Assembly (NCBI GenBank): GCA_027487385.1
Contig: JAIYDS010000040.1
Span: 1 to 33,786 of the forward strand
Length of the DNA stretch: 33,786 nt
Direction of reading: 5' to 3'
DNA from: Acetobacteraceae bacterium
Lineage (GTDB): Bacteria > Pseudomonadota > Alphaproteobacteria > Acetobacterales > Acetobacteraceae
The notes beneath the pieces are model-generated. The model worked only from the letters and a program-made list of their open reading frames with translations, did no database searches and had not been told where the DNA came from. Below, piece by piece: positions 22,548-30,990 of this stretch. Position 1 is the stretch's first letter; every line of letters begins with the position of its first letter. The translations under genes and the position numbers were made by a program.

Positions 22548-23396
22548 ATGGTGAACCTCCTGATGGGCGATGCGATCGTCGATTGGCGCAAGCCCCAGCG
22601 CCGCCTGGTGGAAAGCCCGCTGGAGGTCGTGATCGTTACCCGCTTCAATCTCTACCTGCCCCCCCACCGGACCGATCTCTCGGAGGAGGAGCGTCTGGCC
22701 TGGAGCGCGCATCGCCTGGAGCTATTCGAGCGCTACTGCCTCCGCTCCGTGCGCTGGCAATCCGCCACCGGCTTTTCCTGGCTTCTGCTCTGCGATGCGG
22801 AGCAGGAAGCCGTGGCCCGGCAATTGGAGGTGCGGCTTGAGGGAACCAGCGGCGCCCATGTCATTCGCTGCCCTCGCCATGAGGAGCCAGGGCGCATCAT
22901 CCGGCAGGCGGTCGAGCGCTTCGTGGCGTCCCTGCCGGGCACGGACCGGCCGCTGATCTGCACCGTGCGCCTGGACGGAGATGACGCGCTGAACCGCCAT
23001 TACCTGGCCAACCTGAATCTCTACGCGCGCTGGTTCTTTGGGCGGCGGCCCGACCGCACGCCCGTCTTCTTCTCCTTCCCGTTCGGCGCGCAGATGGAGG
23101 ACGAGCGGTTCCGTGGCCTCTGCTATCCGCACAACCCCTTTGTCGCGCTGGTGGAGCGCCGGGCGGCGGAGCTGCTGACCGTCTTCTGCTGCAACCACAG
23201 CCATATCTCGGACAAGGCGCCGGTGCAGCTCATCGGCACCCGGCAGCCCATGTGGCTGCAGGTGGTGCATGGGGGGAATGTATCGAACCAGATCCTGGAG
23301 GGGACCGTCCCGCTCAGCCTCGATGCGACGCTGCGCAAGAAGATGTTCGGGCTGATGCCCTCACGGGCCAAGCCCGACTCGGCTACCCCACGCTGA
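22548..23396 (+). CDS. Putative rhamnosyl transferase (PF11316-like)
   Basis: A 282-residue protein resembling the 'putative rhamnosyl transferase' family. The visible core is V-V-I-V-T-R-F-N, L-F-E-R-Y-C-L-R-S-V, S-W-L-L-L-C-D and the acidic V-R-L-D-G-D-D-A-L metal-type motif near residue 144, followed by C-N-H-S-H-I near 220. It is predicted to be cytoplasmic and to take part in surface glycan synthesis. The ATG at 22548 has GAGG seven bases upstream. The frame extends far upstream through znuB but that part is shadow. Its 3' end overlaps the convergent binding-protein gene by 14 bases. Confidence 0.82.
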   Translation: MVNLLMGDAIVDWRKPQRRLVESPLEVVIVTRFNLYLPPHRTDLSEEERLAWSAHRLELFERYCLRSVRWQSATGFSWLLLCDAEQEAVARQLEVRLEGTSGAHVIRCPRHEEPGRIIRQAVERFVASLPGTDRPLICTVRLDGDDALNRHYLANLNLYARWFFGRRPDRTPVFFSFPFGAQMEDERFRGLCYPHNPFVALVERRAAELLTVFCCNHSHISDKAPVQLIGTRQPMWLQVVHGGNVSNQILEGTVPLSLDATLRKKMFGLMPSRAKPDSATPR

Positions 23397-24987
23397 TCTG
23401 CGTGTAATCCTGGAACCAGCTGCGCGCCTGGATGAAGCCGCGGCAGCGCTGGCTGAGCGCGCGCGGGTTCAGGTCATGCACCACGGCCACCAGCGCGGCC
23501 TCCTCGATGAGGATGTTGTGCAGCTGGCCCATCTGCCGCGCCTGTTCGGCCGGCTCGAAGCTGTTGCGCACCACACGCAGCTGCGCATCCACCGCCGGCG
23601 AATTGTAGAAGCCCCAGTTGATCCCGCGCGGATTGCTGAGCTGGCTGTCATAGATGACCCAACCGGTGTTGGGCTCCATGGAGGGGATGGCGACGTTCAT
23701 CGCATGCGCCCCGCGCGAGGCCGGGTCGCGCGCGCCGGCGCGCATCTGGTTGATGGCCGTGGCGAAATCCACCGGCAGGAAGCTGACATCGAAGAAGGCC
23801 TCGCGCAGGCCGGCCTGCATCGCCTCGTTCATCGGCTGCGGGACCATCTGGCCGCCGCCCGAGACGGGCATGATCACGCTGATGGCGCAGCGCCGCGTGG
23901 CGGAATAGCCGGCCGCCGTCATCAGGCGCCGTGCCTCGGCCACGTCATGGCGCAGGCGGAAGCTCGGGTTGCCGAACCAGGGATCATCCGGCGTGACCTT
24001 GCCCCGCGCCGGCAGCGCCGCGCCCGAAAGCAAGGAGACCATGCCGTCGCGATCAATCGCCAGGTTCGCCGCCTGGCGCACGCGCAGATCGGCAAAGGGT
24101 GAGCCCTCGGTCACATTGAGCCGCCAGGCCCAGATATGCGGGTAGCTGTTCTGCACGATCTGGAAGCGCGCCGCGCGCAGTGAGGCGATGGTGTCGGTCG
24201 GCAGGGATTCCACCAGATCCACCTGCCCCGCGCGCAAGGCCGCCACGCGGGCCGAACCATCGGGGATGGGCAGGAGGACCGTGCGCGGCGCCTTGGGGAT
24301 GCGGCGCTCATCCCAATACTCGCGATTGGCTTCGAGGTCGGCGCGCTGGCGGGGTGTGATGGAGGTGACGCGATAGGGCCCGGTGCCCGAGGGGTTCATG
24401 GCGAAGCGCTGCCAATCCCCGCCCATCGCCTGCCAATGCGCGGGCGAGGCGAACCAGAGGAAGGCCATCTGGAAGGGGAAGGTCGCGTCCACCTCGCGCG
24501 TCGTGATCGCGATGCGGTGGGTGTCGAGCTTCTCATAGCTGCCGACGGAGGTCGCGCGGCCGCGCACCAGGCCCGAGCGCGTGCCCTCGAATTGCGGCGC
24601 ATTGCTGTTGAAGATGCTGTCCAGGTTCCAGATCGCGGCATCGGCATCGAAGGGCGAGCCGTCATGGAACTTCACGCCCTGGCGCAGCTCGATGATCCAG
24701 CGGCGGCGATCCGCCTCATCCACCCGCCAGGAGGTGGCGAGGCCGGGGCGCAGGCCGGAGGGGCGGTCATCGCGCGAGAGATCCCACAGCGTCAGGCTGT
24801 CATAGACGAAATAGGCGCCGAAGCGGACGCCCTCGAAGCCCGCCTCGGGCCCGCCCCAGAGGCGCGGGACATCGCCGATGGACATGGCGATGCGCAGCGG
24901 CTGGGCGGATTGCGCCTCGGCCTCGCTGGCGCCGAGCGCGCCGATCAGGGCGGGGGCGGCGAGCAGGGAGCGGCGGTGCAGGGTCAT
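23383..24987 (-). CDS. ABC transporter substrate-binding protein, family 5 (peptide type)
   Basis: A 534-residue periplasmic protein of the SBP_bac_5 family, which binds oligopeptides, nickel, glutathione or opines. The signal peptide (H-R-R-S-L-L start, A-E-A-Q end) precedes the domain. Typical segments are Y-D-S-L-T-L-W-D, L-A-T-S-W-R-V-D, V-K-F-H-D-G-S-P-F-D-A-D-A, N-P-S-G-T-G-P-Y-R-V and V-R-Q-A-A-N-L-A-I-D-R. GGAGG lies six bases before the ATG. No permease or ATPase genes are next to it, so it is an orphan here. Ligand unknown. It overlaps the convergent rhamnosyl transferase gene by 14 bases. Confidence 0.92.
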   Translation of the reverse strand: MTLHRRSLLAAPALIGALGASEAEAQSAQPLRIAMSIGDVPRLWGGPEAGFEGVRFGAYFVYDSLTLWDLSRDDRPSGLRPGLATSWRVDEADRRRWIIELRQGVKFHDGSPFDADAAIWNLDSIFNSNAPQFEGTRSGLVRGRATSVGSYEKLDTHRIAITTREVDATFPFQMAFLWFASPAHWQAMGGDWQRFAMNPSGTGPYRVTSITPRQRADLEANREYWDERRIPKAPRTVLLPIPDGSARVAALRAGQVDLVESLPTDTIASLRAARFQIVQNSYPHIWAWRLNVTEGSPFADLRVRQAANLAIDRDGMVSLLSGAALPARGKVTPDDPWFGNPSFRLRHDVAEARRLMTAAGYSATRRCAISVIMPVSGGGQMVPQPMNEAMQAGLREAFFDVSFLPVDFATAINQMRAGARDPASRGAHAMNVAIPSMEPNTGWVIYDSQLSNPRGINWGFYNSPAVDAQLRVVRNSFEPAEQARQMGQLHNILIEEAALVAVVHDLNPRALSQRCRGFIQARSWFQDYTQISVG

Positions 24988-25120
24988 GGGGGCCTCCGGT
25001 CAGAATGAAGGTTTGTTCATCCCAGCCGGCGCGAACTCAAGCGGGAAATCGCCATGAGATTGAGCAAAGGGCAAATACTTGCCACGCGGGTGGGCGGCTA
25101 ACACTGCATACGCCCGAAGA

Positions 25121-26002
25121 TTAAGCAAATAAGGCCTCCGCAATCGCATCCCGCCGCGCCACCCAGATCCGATCTCCCAACGCCGCCAGCCGCGCCAGCA
25201 CCCGTTCCATCGCCGGAAACCGCCCTGGCCTTCCGCTGATGCGCAGGTGGTAGCCGATGTTCAGCAGGCGCGGATGCCCGGCCTCGGCCTCGCGCAGCAG
25301 GGTCTCCAGCGCGTCATCCACATAATCCACCATCTCCTGCGCGCGGACGAAGCCATTGGGGTGGAAGAACTTCGCGTCATTGCTGTCCAGCGCGTAGGGC
25401 AGCACCAGCAGGCCCGGATGCTCCGGGTCGCGATAGGGCACGTCATCATCGAAGGCGTTGGAGGTGTAGAGGAAGCCGCGCTCGGCCAGCAGCCGCCGCG
25501 TCCAGACGCTCTCCGAACCGCGGCAGAAGAAGCCGCGCGGCGTGGCGCCGCAGGCCTGTTCGATGACGCGCATGCAGCGGTCGAGGTCGGCCGCTTCCGC
25601 CTCGGCCGAGGCATAGTCGGAATGCGGGCGCCAGAGCCAGCCATGCACCGCCGCCTCATGCCCGCGCGCGGCGATGGCCGCGGCGAGGCTGGGCGAACGC
25701 TCCACCGCGCGGCCGCACATCAGGAAGGTGGAGGGGATGCGGTGGCGCTCCAGCGCATCCAGCATCCGCCAGAGGCCGGCGCGCAGGCCATAGGCGAAGA
25801 TCTGCTCCTGCCCCATGTCGCGCGTGCCGGGGGTGACGACGCTGAGGAATTCGCCGATGCGCTCGCTCTGCGGGTCGCCATCGCCCACCTGCTGCTCGGC
25901 CCCTTCCTCGAAATTCACGGCGACGGCGACGGCCAGGCGCGCGCCATTGGGCCAGCGAAAATCCGGCCATTGCCCGCCATAGCCGATCAGATCGCGCGTC
26001 AT
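25121..26002 (-). CDS. Polysaccharide deacetylase family, PuuE-like (allantoinase)
   Basis: A 293-residue NodB-fold protein. It begins R-D-L-I-G-Y-G-G-Q-W-P-D-F-R-W-P-N-G-A-R and continues V-N-F-E-E-G-A-E. This opening is characteristic of PuuE-type cofactor-independent allantoinases. Later motifs are T-F-L-M-C-G-R-A-V-E, H-E-A-A-V-H-G-W-L-W, F-F-C-R-G-S-E-S-V and L-N-I-G-Y-H-L-R. Allantoinase opens the ring of allantoin in purine breakdown. The neighbouring divergent purine permease supports that role, though related members act on other amides. The ATG at 26002 follows GGAGG; the longer frame to 26161 is not supported. Confidence 0.87.
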   Translation of the reverse strand: MTRDLIGYGGQWPDFRWPNGARLAVAVAVNFEEGAEQQVGDGDPQSERIGEFLSVVTPGTRDMGQEQIFAYGLRAGLWRMLDALERHRIPSTFLMCGRAVERSPSLAAAIAARGHEAAVHGWLWRPHSDYASAEAEAADLDRCMRVIEQACGATPRGFFCRGSESVWTRRLLAERGFLYTSNAFDDDVPYRDPEHPGLLVLPYALDSNDAKFFHPNGFVRAQEMVDYVDDALETLLREAEAGHPRLLNIGYHLRISGRPGRFPAMERVLARLAALGDRIWVARRDAIAEALFA

Positions 26003-26230
26003 CCTGCCCTCCTGCCCTGTCATGCCGCTGGGAAGCGTGCGATGTAGAGGATCGGGAAGCGCCTGTCTCACGCATCTGGCAGGAGAAAACCATGATGTTG
26101 TCACGCCGCGCGCGGCGCCGCGCCCTCCCGAGCGTCCCATCCCCTTCGCGCGCCATGGCATGGCGCTGAATCAGCCCAGCGGCCGCCCGATGCGCGCGGC
26201 CCGGCGCAACTCTGCATAGGAAGGTCCCGA

Positions 26231-27517
26231 ATGGAAAAGCTCTTCGGATTGACGGAACACGGCACCACGGCGCGGCGCGAGATGGCGGCGGGGGCCGCCA
26301 CCTTCCTCACCATGGCCTATATCCTGATCGTGAACCCGCAGATCATGGCAGCGGCCGGGATTGATCCGGGCGCGGCCTTCGTCGCCACCTGCCTGGCCGC
26401 GGCCATCGGCTCGGCGCTGATGGGGTTGCTGGCGAATTATCCCATCGCCCTCGCCCCGGGCATGGGGCTGAACGCCTATTTCGCCTTTGTCGTCGTGGGC
26501 GCCATGGGCGTGCCCTGGCAGGTGGCGCTGGGCGCCGTCTTCATCTCGGGCGTGATCTTCTTCGCCATCAGCGCCGTGCGGCTGCGCGAATGGCTGATCG
26601 GCGGCATCCCGCTCTCACTCAAGCTCGGCATCGCGGCCGGCATCGGGCTGTTCCTGGGCCTGATCGGGTTGAAGAATCTGGGCCTCGTCGTGGCGCATCC
26701 GGCCACGCTGGTCACGATGGGGAAACTCACCAGCGCGCCCGTGCTGCTGGGCTGCGCGGGCTTCGTGCTGATGGCCGCACTCGCCGCGCGGCGCGTGCCA
26801 GGCGCGGTCATCATCGGCATCCTGGCGACGGCGGCGGCGGGGATTCCCCTGGGCCTCACCCAGTTCCAGGGCGTCTTCGCCGCACCGCCCTCCCTGGCGC
26901 CGACCTTCCTGCAGATGGACATCGCCGGCGCCCTGCAACTCGGGCTGATCGGCATCGTCTTCACCTTCTTCCTGGTGGATCTGCTGGACAATGCCGGCAC
27001 GCTCATCGCCACGACGCATCGCGCCGGCCTGATGCGCGAGGATGGCAGCGTGCCGCGCCTGGGCCGGGCGCTGATGGCGGATTCCGGCGGCGCCATGGTG
27101 GGTGCGGCCCTCGGCACCTCCACCACGGTCAGCTACATCGAGAGTGCCGCCGGCATCCAGCAGGGCGGGCGGACCGGCCTCACCGCGCTGACCGTCGCGG
27201 GCTTTTTCCTGCTGGCGCTCTTCCTGGCGCCGCTCGCGGCCTCGGTGCCGGCCTTCGCCACGGCGCCGGCGCTGGTCTTCGTCGCCTGCCTCATGGCCCA
27301 GGCGCTGAAATCCGTGGATTGGGGGGATGAGACCGAGTACCTCCCTGCCATGCTCACCGTGCTGGCGATGCCCTTCACCTTCTCGATCGCGACCGGCATC
27401 GGCCTGGGCTTCCTCGCCTATGCCGGCATCAAGACCTTCGCCGGGCGCGCCAGGGAGGTGCATGGCGCGGTCTGGGTGCTCTCGGCCTTGTGCGCCGTGA
27501 AATTCGCGGTGGGGTGA
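26231..27517 (+). CDS. AzgA-type (NCS2) purine permease
   Basis: A 428-residue inner-membrane transporter with about 12-14 hydrophobic segments, importing adenine, guanine or hypoxanthine. Family motifs are strong: F-L-T-M-A-Y-I-L-I-V-N-P near 24, A-P-G-M-G-L-N-A-Y-F near 77, the substrate/proton region L-V-D-L-L-D-N-A-G-T-L near 248, and G-T-S-T-T-V-S-Y-I-E-S-A-A-G near 295. AGGAAGG precedes the ATG by six bases. It is divergent from the PuuE-like gene, which suggests a purine-salvage or purine-nitrogen module. Its stop overlaps the MFS start by one base (TGATG). Confidence 0.93.
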   Translation: MEKLFGLTEHGTTARREMAAGAATFLTMAYILIVNPQIMAAAGIDPGAAFVATCLAAAIGSALMGLLANYPIALAPGMGLNAYFAFVVVGAMGVPWQVALGAVFISGVIFFAISAVRLREWLIGGIPLSLKLGIAAGIGLFLGLIGLKNLGLVVAHPATLVTMGKLTSAPVLLGCAGFVLMAALAARRVPGAVIIGILATAAAGIPLGLTQFQGVFAAPPSLAPTFLQMDIAGALQLGLIGIVFTFFLVDLLDNAGTLIATTHRAGLMREDGSVPRLGRALMADSGGAMVGAALGTSTTVSYIESAAGIQQGGRTGLTALTVAGFFLLALFLAPLAASVPAFATAPALVFVACLMAQALKSVDWGDETEYLPAMLTVLAMPFTFSIATGIGLGFLAYAGIKTFAGRAREVHGAVWVLSALCAVKFAVG

Positions 27518-29106
27518 TGAAGAACCCGGCCGCCTTGGCGCCACTGCGCCATCCGGCCTTCCGGATGCTTTGGCTGGCGAACCTGGCCTCGAATATCGGG
27601 CTCTTCGTGCAGAACACGGCGGCGGGCTGGCTGATGACCAGCCTCGATCCCTCGCCGATGATGGTGAGCCTGGTGCAGGCGGCCTCCATGCTGCCGGTCT
27701 TCCTGCTGGCCCTGCCCGCCGGCGCCCTGGCGGACATCATGGACCGCCGCGTCTTCCTGATCGCCGCACAGCTCTGGATGGCCGCCATGGCCGGGCTGCT
27801 TTGCGTGCTGAGCGGCTTCGACGCGCTGGGCCCCTGGGGGCTGGTGGCCTTGACCTTCGCGCTGGGAGCAGGGCTCGCCATGACCTTCCCGGCCTGGGCG
27901 GCGACCACGCCGGAACTGGTGCCGCGCGCCGACCTGATCAGCGCCATCGCGCTGAATGGCATCGGCTTCAACATCACCCGCGCCATCGGGCCGGCGATCG
28001 GCGGCCTCACCATCGCCTGGTTCGGCATGGGGGCGGCCTTCGCGCTCAACGCGATCTGCCTGCTGGTCATGGTCTGGGCGCTCTTCGCCTGGAAGCGCGA
28101 GCCGACCTCTTCGCGCATGCCGCGCGAGCATTTCCTTTCCGCCGTGCGCGCGGGGACGCGCTTCGTGGCGGCCACGCCCGCCATGCATGCGGCGATCATG
28201 CGGGCCGTGGTCTTCTTCCTGTTTGGCTCGGCCGTCTGGGGGCTGCTGCCGCTGCTGGTGCGGGACACGCTGGGGCTGGGGCCGCAGGCCTTCGGGCTTC
28301 TGCTGGGCTGCATGGGCGTGGGCGCCGTGGGGGCGGGCTTCCTGCTGCCGGCGCTACGCGGGCGGCTGGACCGCTCGGGGATGGTGCTCTGGGCCTCGCT
28401 CATCGGCGCGCTCGCCATGGCGATCCTCGCGCTGCTGCATCATTGGAGCTTCGCGGCCATTGGCATGCTGCTCTATGGCGTGTCCTGGATCTCGGCCGCC
28501 TCCACCTTGCAGGCCTCGGCGCAGATGGCGGCCCCGGCCTGGGTGCGGGCACGGGCCATCGGCATCTACCAGATGTGCTTCTTTGGCGCGCTCGCCGCCG
28601 GCTCCGCCCTCTCCGGCTGGATCGCGGGGCTGGTGGGCGTGACCTGGGCGATGGCCCTCTTCGCCCTGGGCGCCGCGCTGGGCGCCGTGCTGGTGCGGCA
28701 TTGGCGGCTGGAGGGCGAGGCGCCTGCCGCCGCCACCCCGGTGGAGCTGGTCCGCCCGGCCCCGGCTGCCGCTGAGCTACGCGAATTGCTGCATGAGGGC
28801 GCCAACCGTGTGCTGGAGGTGGTGCGCTATCACGTGGCGCCGGAGGATCGCGCCGCCTTCCTCACCCTCATGGCCGAATGCCGGCTGGTGCGGCTGCGCG
28901 GCGGTGCGGCCACCTGGCGGCTTTACGAGGATATCGCGAACCCGGATCGCTGGGTGGAGCTCTGGGCCATCGAAAGCTGGGCGGAGCATCTGCGCGAGGC
29001 CGGCCGGCTTTCCGATGAGGACCGCGTGACGCTCGCCCGCGCCGCCGCGCTGAACCGCGACCCGGCGGGGCCGGAGGCGGTCCGCTACGTCAACGTTCCG
29101 GTGTGA
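27517..29106 (+). CDS. MFS transporter with C-terminal alpha/beta domain (MFS_3 family)
   Basis: A 529-residue major-facilitator protein with about 12 membrane segments in residues 10-400, of the MFS_3/EntS-like group (N-L-A-S-N-I-G, the loop motif G-A-L-A-D-I-M-D-R-R, and N-G-I-G-F-N-I-T-R-A-I-G-P). After the last helix come a Pro/Ala linker and about 100 soluble residues with alternating strand and helix (V-V-R-Y-H-V, T-W-R-L-Y-E-D, W-V-E-L-W-A-I-E-S-W), resembling a dimeric ferredoxin-like/ABM-type domain. The MFS_3 family is longer than usual MFS proteins, so the extension is probably normal for it. Efflux of a metabolite is likely and the substrate is unknown. Translation is coupled to the permease gene. 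Confidence 0.9.
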   Translation: MKNPAALAPLRHPAFRMLWLANLASNIGLFVQNTAAGWLMTSLDPSPMMVSLVQAASMLPVFLLALPAGALADIMDRRVFLIAAQLWMAAMAGLLCVLSGFDALGPWGLVALTFALGAGLAMTFPAWAATTPELVPRADLISAIALNGIGFNITRAIGPAIGGLTIAWFGMGAAFALNAICLLVMVWALFAWKREPTSSRMPREHFLSAVRAGTRFVAATPAMHAAIMRAVVFFLFGSAVWGLLPLLVRDTLGLGPQAFGLLLGCMGVGAVGAGFLLPALRGRLDRSGMVLWASLIGALAMAILALLHHWSFAAIGMLLYGVSWISAASTLQASAQMAAPAWVRARAIGIYQMCFFGALAAGSALSGWIAGLVGVTWAMALFALGAALGAVLVRHWRLEGEAPAAATPVELVRPAPAAAELRELLHEGANRVLEVVRYHVAPEDRAAFLTLMAECRLVRLRGGAATWRLYEDIANPDRWVELWAIESWAEHLREAGRLSDEDRVTLARAAALNRDPAGPEAVRYVNVPV

Positions 29107-29110
29107 AACG

Positions 29111-29443
29111 TCAGGTGGTCACGCCGGCCTTGCGCAACTCCGCATCCAGCCGGCCGGTCACCATGAGCCCGGCCATGCGGAAATCCGAGATCAGCGACCA
29201 CCAGGGGTGGCGAAAGCTGGCCGGCCGGTTGCGCTCCACCACCAGATGCGAGACCCAGGCGAAGCCATAGCCCGCGACGAGGCCCAGGAAGATCAGCCAC
29301 CAGGGCCCCAGCAGCAGCGCCCAGAGCAGCAGCAGAAGTCCCAGCCCGGTGCCCAGCGCATGCAGGCGGCGGGTCAGCGGTGCGGCGTGCTCGCGGAGGT
29401 AGAAGGGCCAGAACTCCGCATAGGTGGAAATCTGCGTCGTCAT
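29111..29443 (-). CDS. DUF962/Mpo1-like membrane protein
   Basis: A 110-residue small inner-membrane protein with two hydrophobic hairpin segments (about 32-65). Family hallmarks are Y-A-E-F-W-P-F-Y-L-R-E-H at the start, R-R-L-H-A-L-G-T, G-Y-G-F-A-W-V-S-H-L-V-V-E-R-N-R-P-A and W-S-L-I-S-D-F-R-M near the end. The yeast relative Mpo1 is an iron-dependent dioxygenase of fatty-acid alpha-oxidation; the conserved His residues here fit such chemistry, but function in bacteria is unproven. It ends 4 bases from the convergent MFS gene and is divergent from dps. Confidence 0.9.
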   Translation of the reverse strand: MTTQISTYAEFWPFYLREHAAPLTRRLHALGTGLGLLLLLWALLLGPWWLIFLGLVAGYGFAWVSHLVVERNRPASFRHPWWSLISDFRMAGLMVTGRLDAELRKAGVTT

Positions 29444-29469
29444 GGCGTCCGATATGCCATGGGCGCAGG

Positions 29470-29509
29470 GCTGATGTCAGCTGAAACCCAGAGCGGGCGG
29501 CGCCATATC
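29470..29509 (+). promoter_or_regulatory. Putative dps promoter with overlapping palindrome
   Basis: CTGAAA (29481-29486) and CATATC (29504-29509) are 17 bases apart and could form the dps promoter, with a start near 29516. The palindrome GCTGA-TG-TCAGC (29470-29481) lies against the -35 element and could be an operator. Both matches are modest, and no known regulator's box is recognised. Confidence 0.35.
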
Positions 29510-29536
29510 CAACCCACACATCCGGAGCCCAAGCCC

Positions 29537-30019
29537 ATGGCCAAACTTGCCCACACCCGCAACACGCTCGGCGAGAATGCACGCCTGGTCAGCGTCAGCC
29601 TGCTCAACGCCGCGCTGGCGGATCTGATGGACCTGACCAATGCCGTGCGCATGGCGCATTGGACCGTGCGCGGCCCGCATTTCGCCGCCCTGCATGCAAA
29701 GTTCGAGGAGTTCTACGACCAGCTGGGCGCGGCGGTGGATGACACGGCCGAGCGCATCGTCCAGCTCGGCGGAACGCCCGGCGGCACCACCCAGGCGGTG
29801 GGCGCGGCGACGCGCCTGGCCCCCTACCCGGCCGATCTGCGTGACGGCATGGCCCATGTGGCGGCGCTGGCCGAGCGCTACGCCGCGCTGGCCGGCACCA
29901 CACGGGACGCGATTGATGCGGCGGCCGAAGCCGGCGATGCGGATACGGCGGATCTCTTCACCGGCACCTCGCGCATGCTGGACAAGGCGCTGTGGATGCT
30001 GGAGGCGCATCTGGACTGA
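29537..30019 (+). CDS. dps: DNA starvation/stationary-phase protection protein Dps
   Basis: A 160-residue ferritin-like miniferritin that forms 12-mers, oxidises iron with peroxide and protects DNA. The inter-subunit ferroxidase ligands are in place: H41 (A-H-W-T-V-R-G), H53, E57 (Asp in E. coli), D68 and E72 (D-D-T-A-E-R). The following V-Q-L-G-G-T-P-G-G-T-T-Q and the C-terminal D-T-A-D-L-F-T-G-T-S-R-M-L-D-K-A-L-W matches E. coli Dps closely. The basic N-terminal tail is short (K3, R8), so DNA binding may be weaker than in E. coli. It is a single gene with its own upstream region. Confidence 0.95.
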   Translation: MAKLAHTRNTLGENARLVSVSLLNAALADLMDLTNAVRMAHWTVRGPHFAALHAKFEEFYDQLGAAVDDTAERIVQLGGTPGGTTQAVGAATRLAPYPADLRDGMAHVAALAERYAALAGTTRDAIDAAAEAGDADTADLFTGTSRMLDKALWMLEAHLD

Positions 30020-30062
30020 GCACCCGCGGGTCGCCGCGCCGCCCTGCCCCGCCGCGTGCGGA

Positions 30063-30920
30063 TCAGGGCCCCTGGTTGAGGCCGGCGCGGAGCGCCCGGC
30101 CCTCGGCGCCCTCCGGGTCGATCAGCCCTTCGCGCAGGAAAAGGTCGATCAGCACCAGGTTCACATTGAACTTGATGCTCTCGGTCTCGCGCAGTGCCGC
30201 CAGCAGGCGCGCCGCGGGCCAGAGCTCGAAGCGCTCCACCTCGTCATCATGCGGCTGGGGCACGAAGCTTTCGGGCAGATCCAGATCGAAGACGTGCAGC
30301 ACATCGCGCCGCAGGCCTTCCTCATTGGTCAGGATGTAGGAAATCCGGCCGGTGCGGCGCGCCTGGGCCGCGAGTTCCGGCGGCAGGGAGGCTTCCTCGC
30401 CGGCTTCCTTCAGCAGGCATTGCTCGGCATCCAGCCCGGCGGGGATGCCGCCGGCCACCAGATTGTCCAGCTGGCCCGGCGCCACCGCCTTGTTGCGCGC
30501 GCGCACGCCGACCCAGACATGCAGCCCGTCGCTTCGGCGCACCAGGCCGTTCAGATGCACCCCCTGGCCGATCACGCCGAATTGCGGGATCAGCCCGCGA
30601 TCCAGCGTGCCGAGCACCGGCCCCTCGGCCGTGGCGCGGATGTCGAACAGCTCGCCCCGCACTCGGCCGAAGCCCTGCTTTGCCAGGACGCGCCCGGCAG
30701 CGGCCAGGGCATCGCTGCGTTGCCCCGCGCTGCGCAGGCGGCCGGCCATGGCGACGCCATGGCCCTCGAAATGGAAATCCCTGGGCAGGAAGGTCAGTGC
30801 CCGCGCCAGCTCGGCCGAGACCCAGCCCACCTGCTCCTGCCCGAAATGGAAGGGCAGGAGATGCGCGGGGGAGGGCGCGTTGTTGCAGGCTTCGATATGG
30901 CGGTACAGCGATGTGCTCAT
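30063..30920 (-). CDS. DUF4743-NUDIX hydrolase
   Basis: A 285-residue protein with an N-terminal DUF4743-type domain (about 1-120) and a C-terminal NUDIX domain (about 120-270). The NUDIX box reads G-G-I-P-A-G-L-D-A-E-Q, then K-E-A-G-E-E-A, with Lys in place of the usual Arg. This architecture matches yeast YJR142W and bacterial relatives that hydrolyse oxidised or damaged thiamine diphosphates. That activity is family knowledge, not shown here. The ATG at 30920 is chosen at the start of the conserved domain, with an alternative three codons upstream. No clear ribosome site is present. It is convergent with dps and divergent from the Atm1-type exporter. Confidence 0.85.
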   Translation of the reverse strand: MSTSLYRHIEACNNAPSPAHLLPFHFGQEQVGWVSAELARALTFLPRDFHFEGHGVAMAGRLRSAGQRSDALAAAGRVLAKQGFGRVRGELFDIRATAEGPVLGTLDRGLIPQFGVIGQGVHLNGLVRRSDGLHVWVGVRARNKAVAPGQLDNLVAGGIPAGLDAEQCLLKEAGEEASLPPELAAQARRTGRISYILTNEEGLRRDVLHVFDLDLPESFVPQPHDDEVERFELWPAARLLAALRETESIKFNVNLVLIDLFLREGLIDPEGAEGRALRAGLNQGP

Positions 30921-30990
30921 CGCAGCCATGTGGCAGCAGGGAGGCCCGGCGGGAAGGTGCGTGGTTCCCAAAACCCGCCCGAGGCGCCAC

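Noticed and set aside
26030..26061. Direct repeat GGGAAGCG in the puuE-azgA divergent region
   Set aside because: Only two 8-base copies, 24 bases apart, without symmetry; too weak to call an operator.
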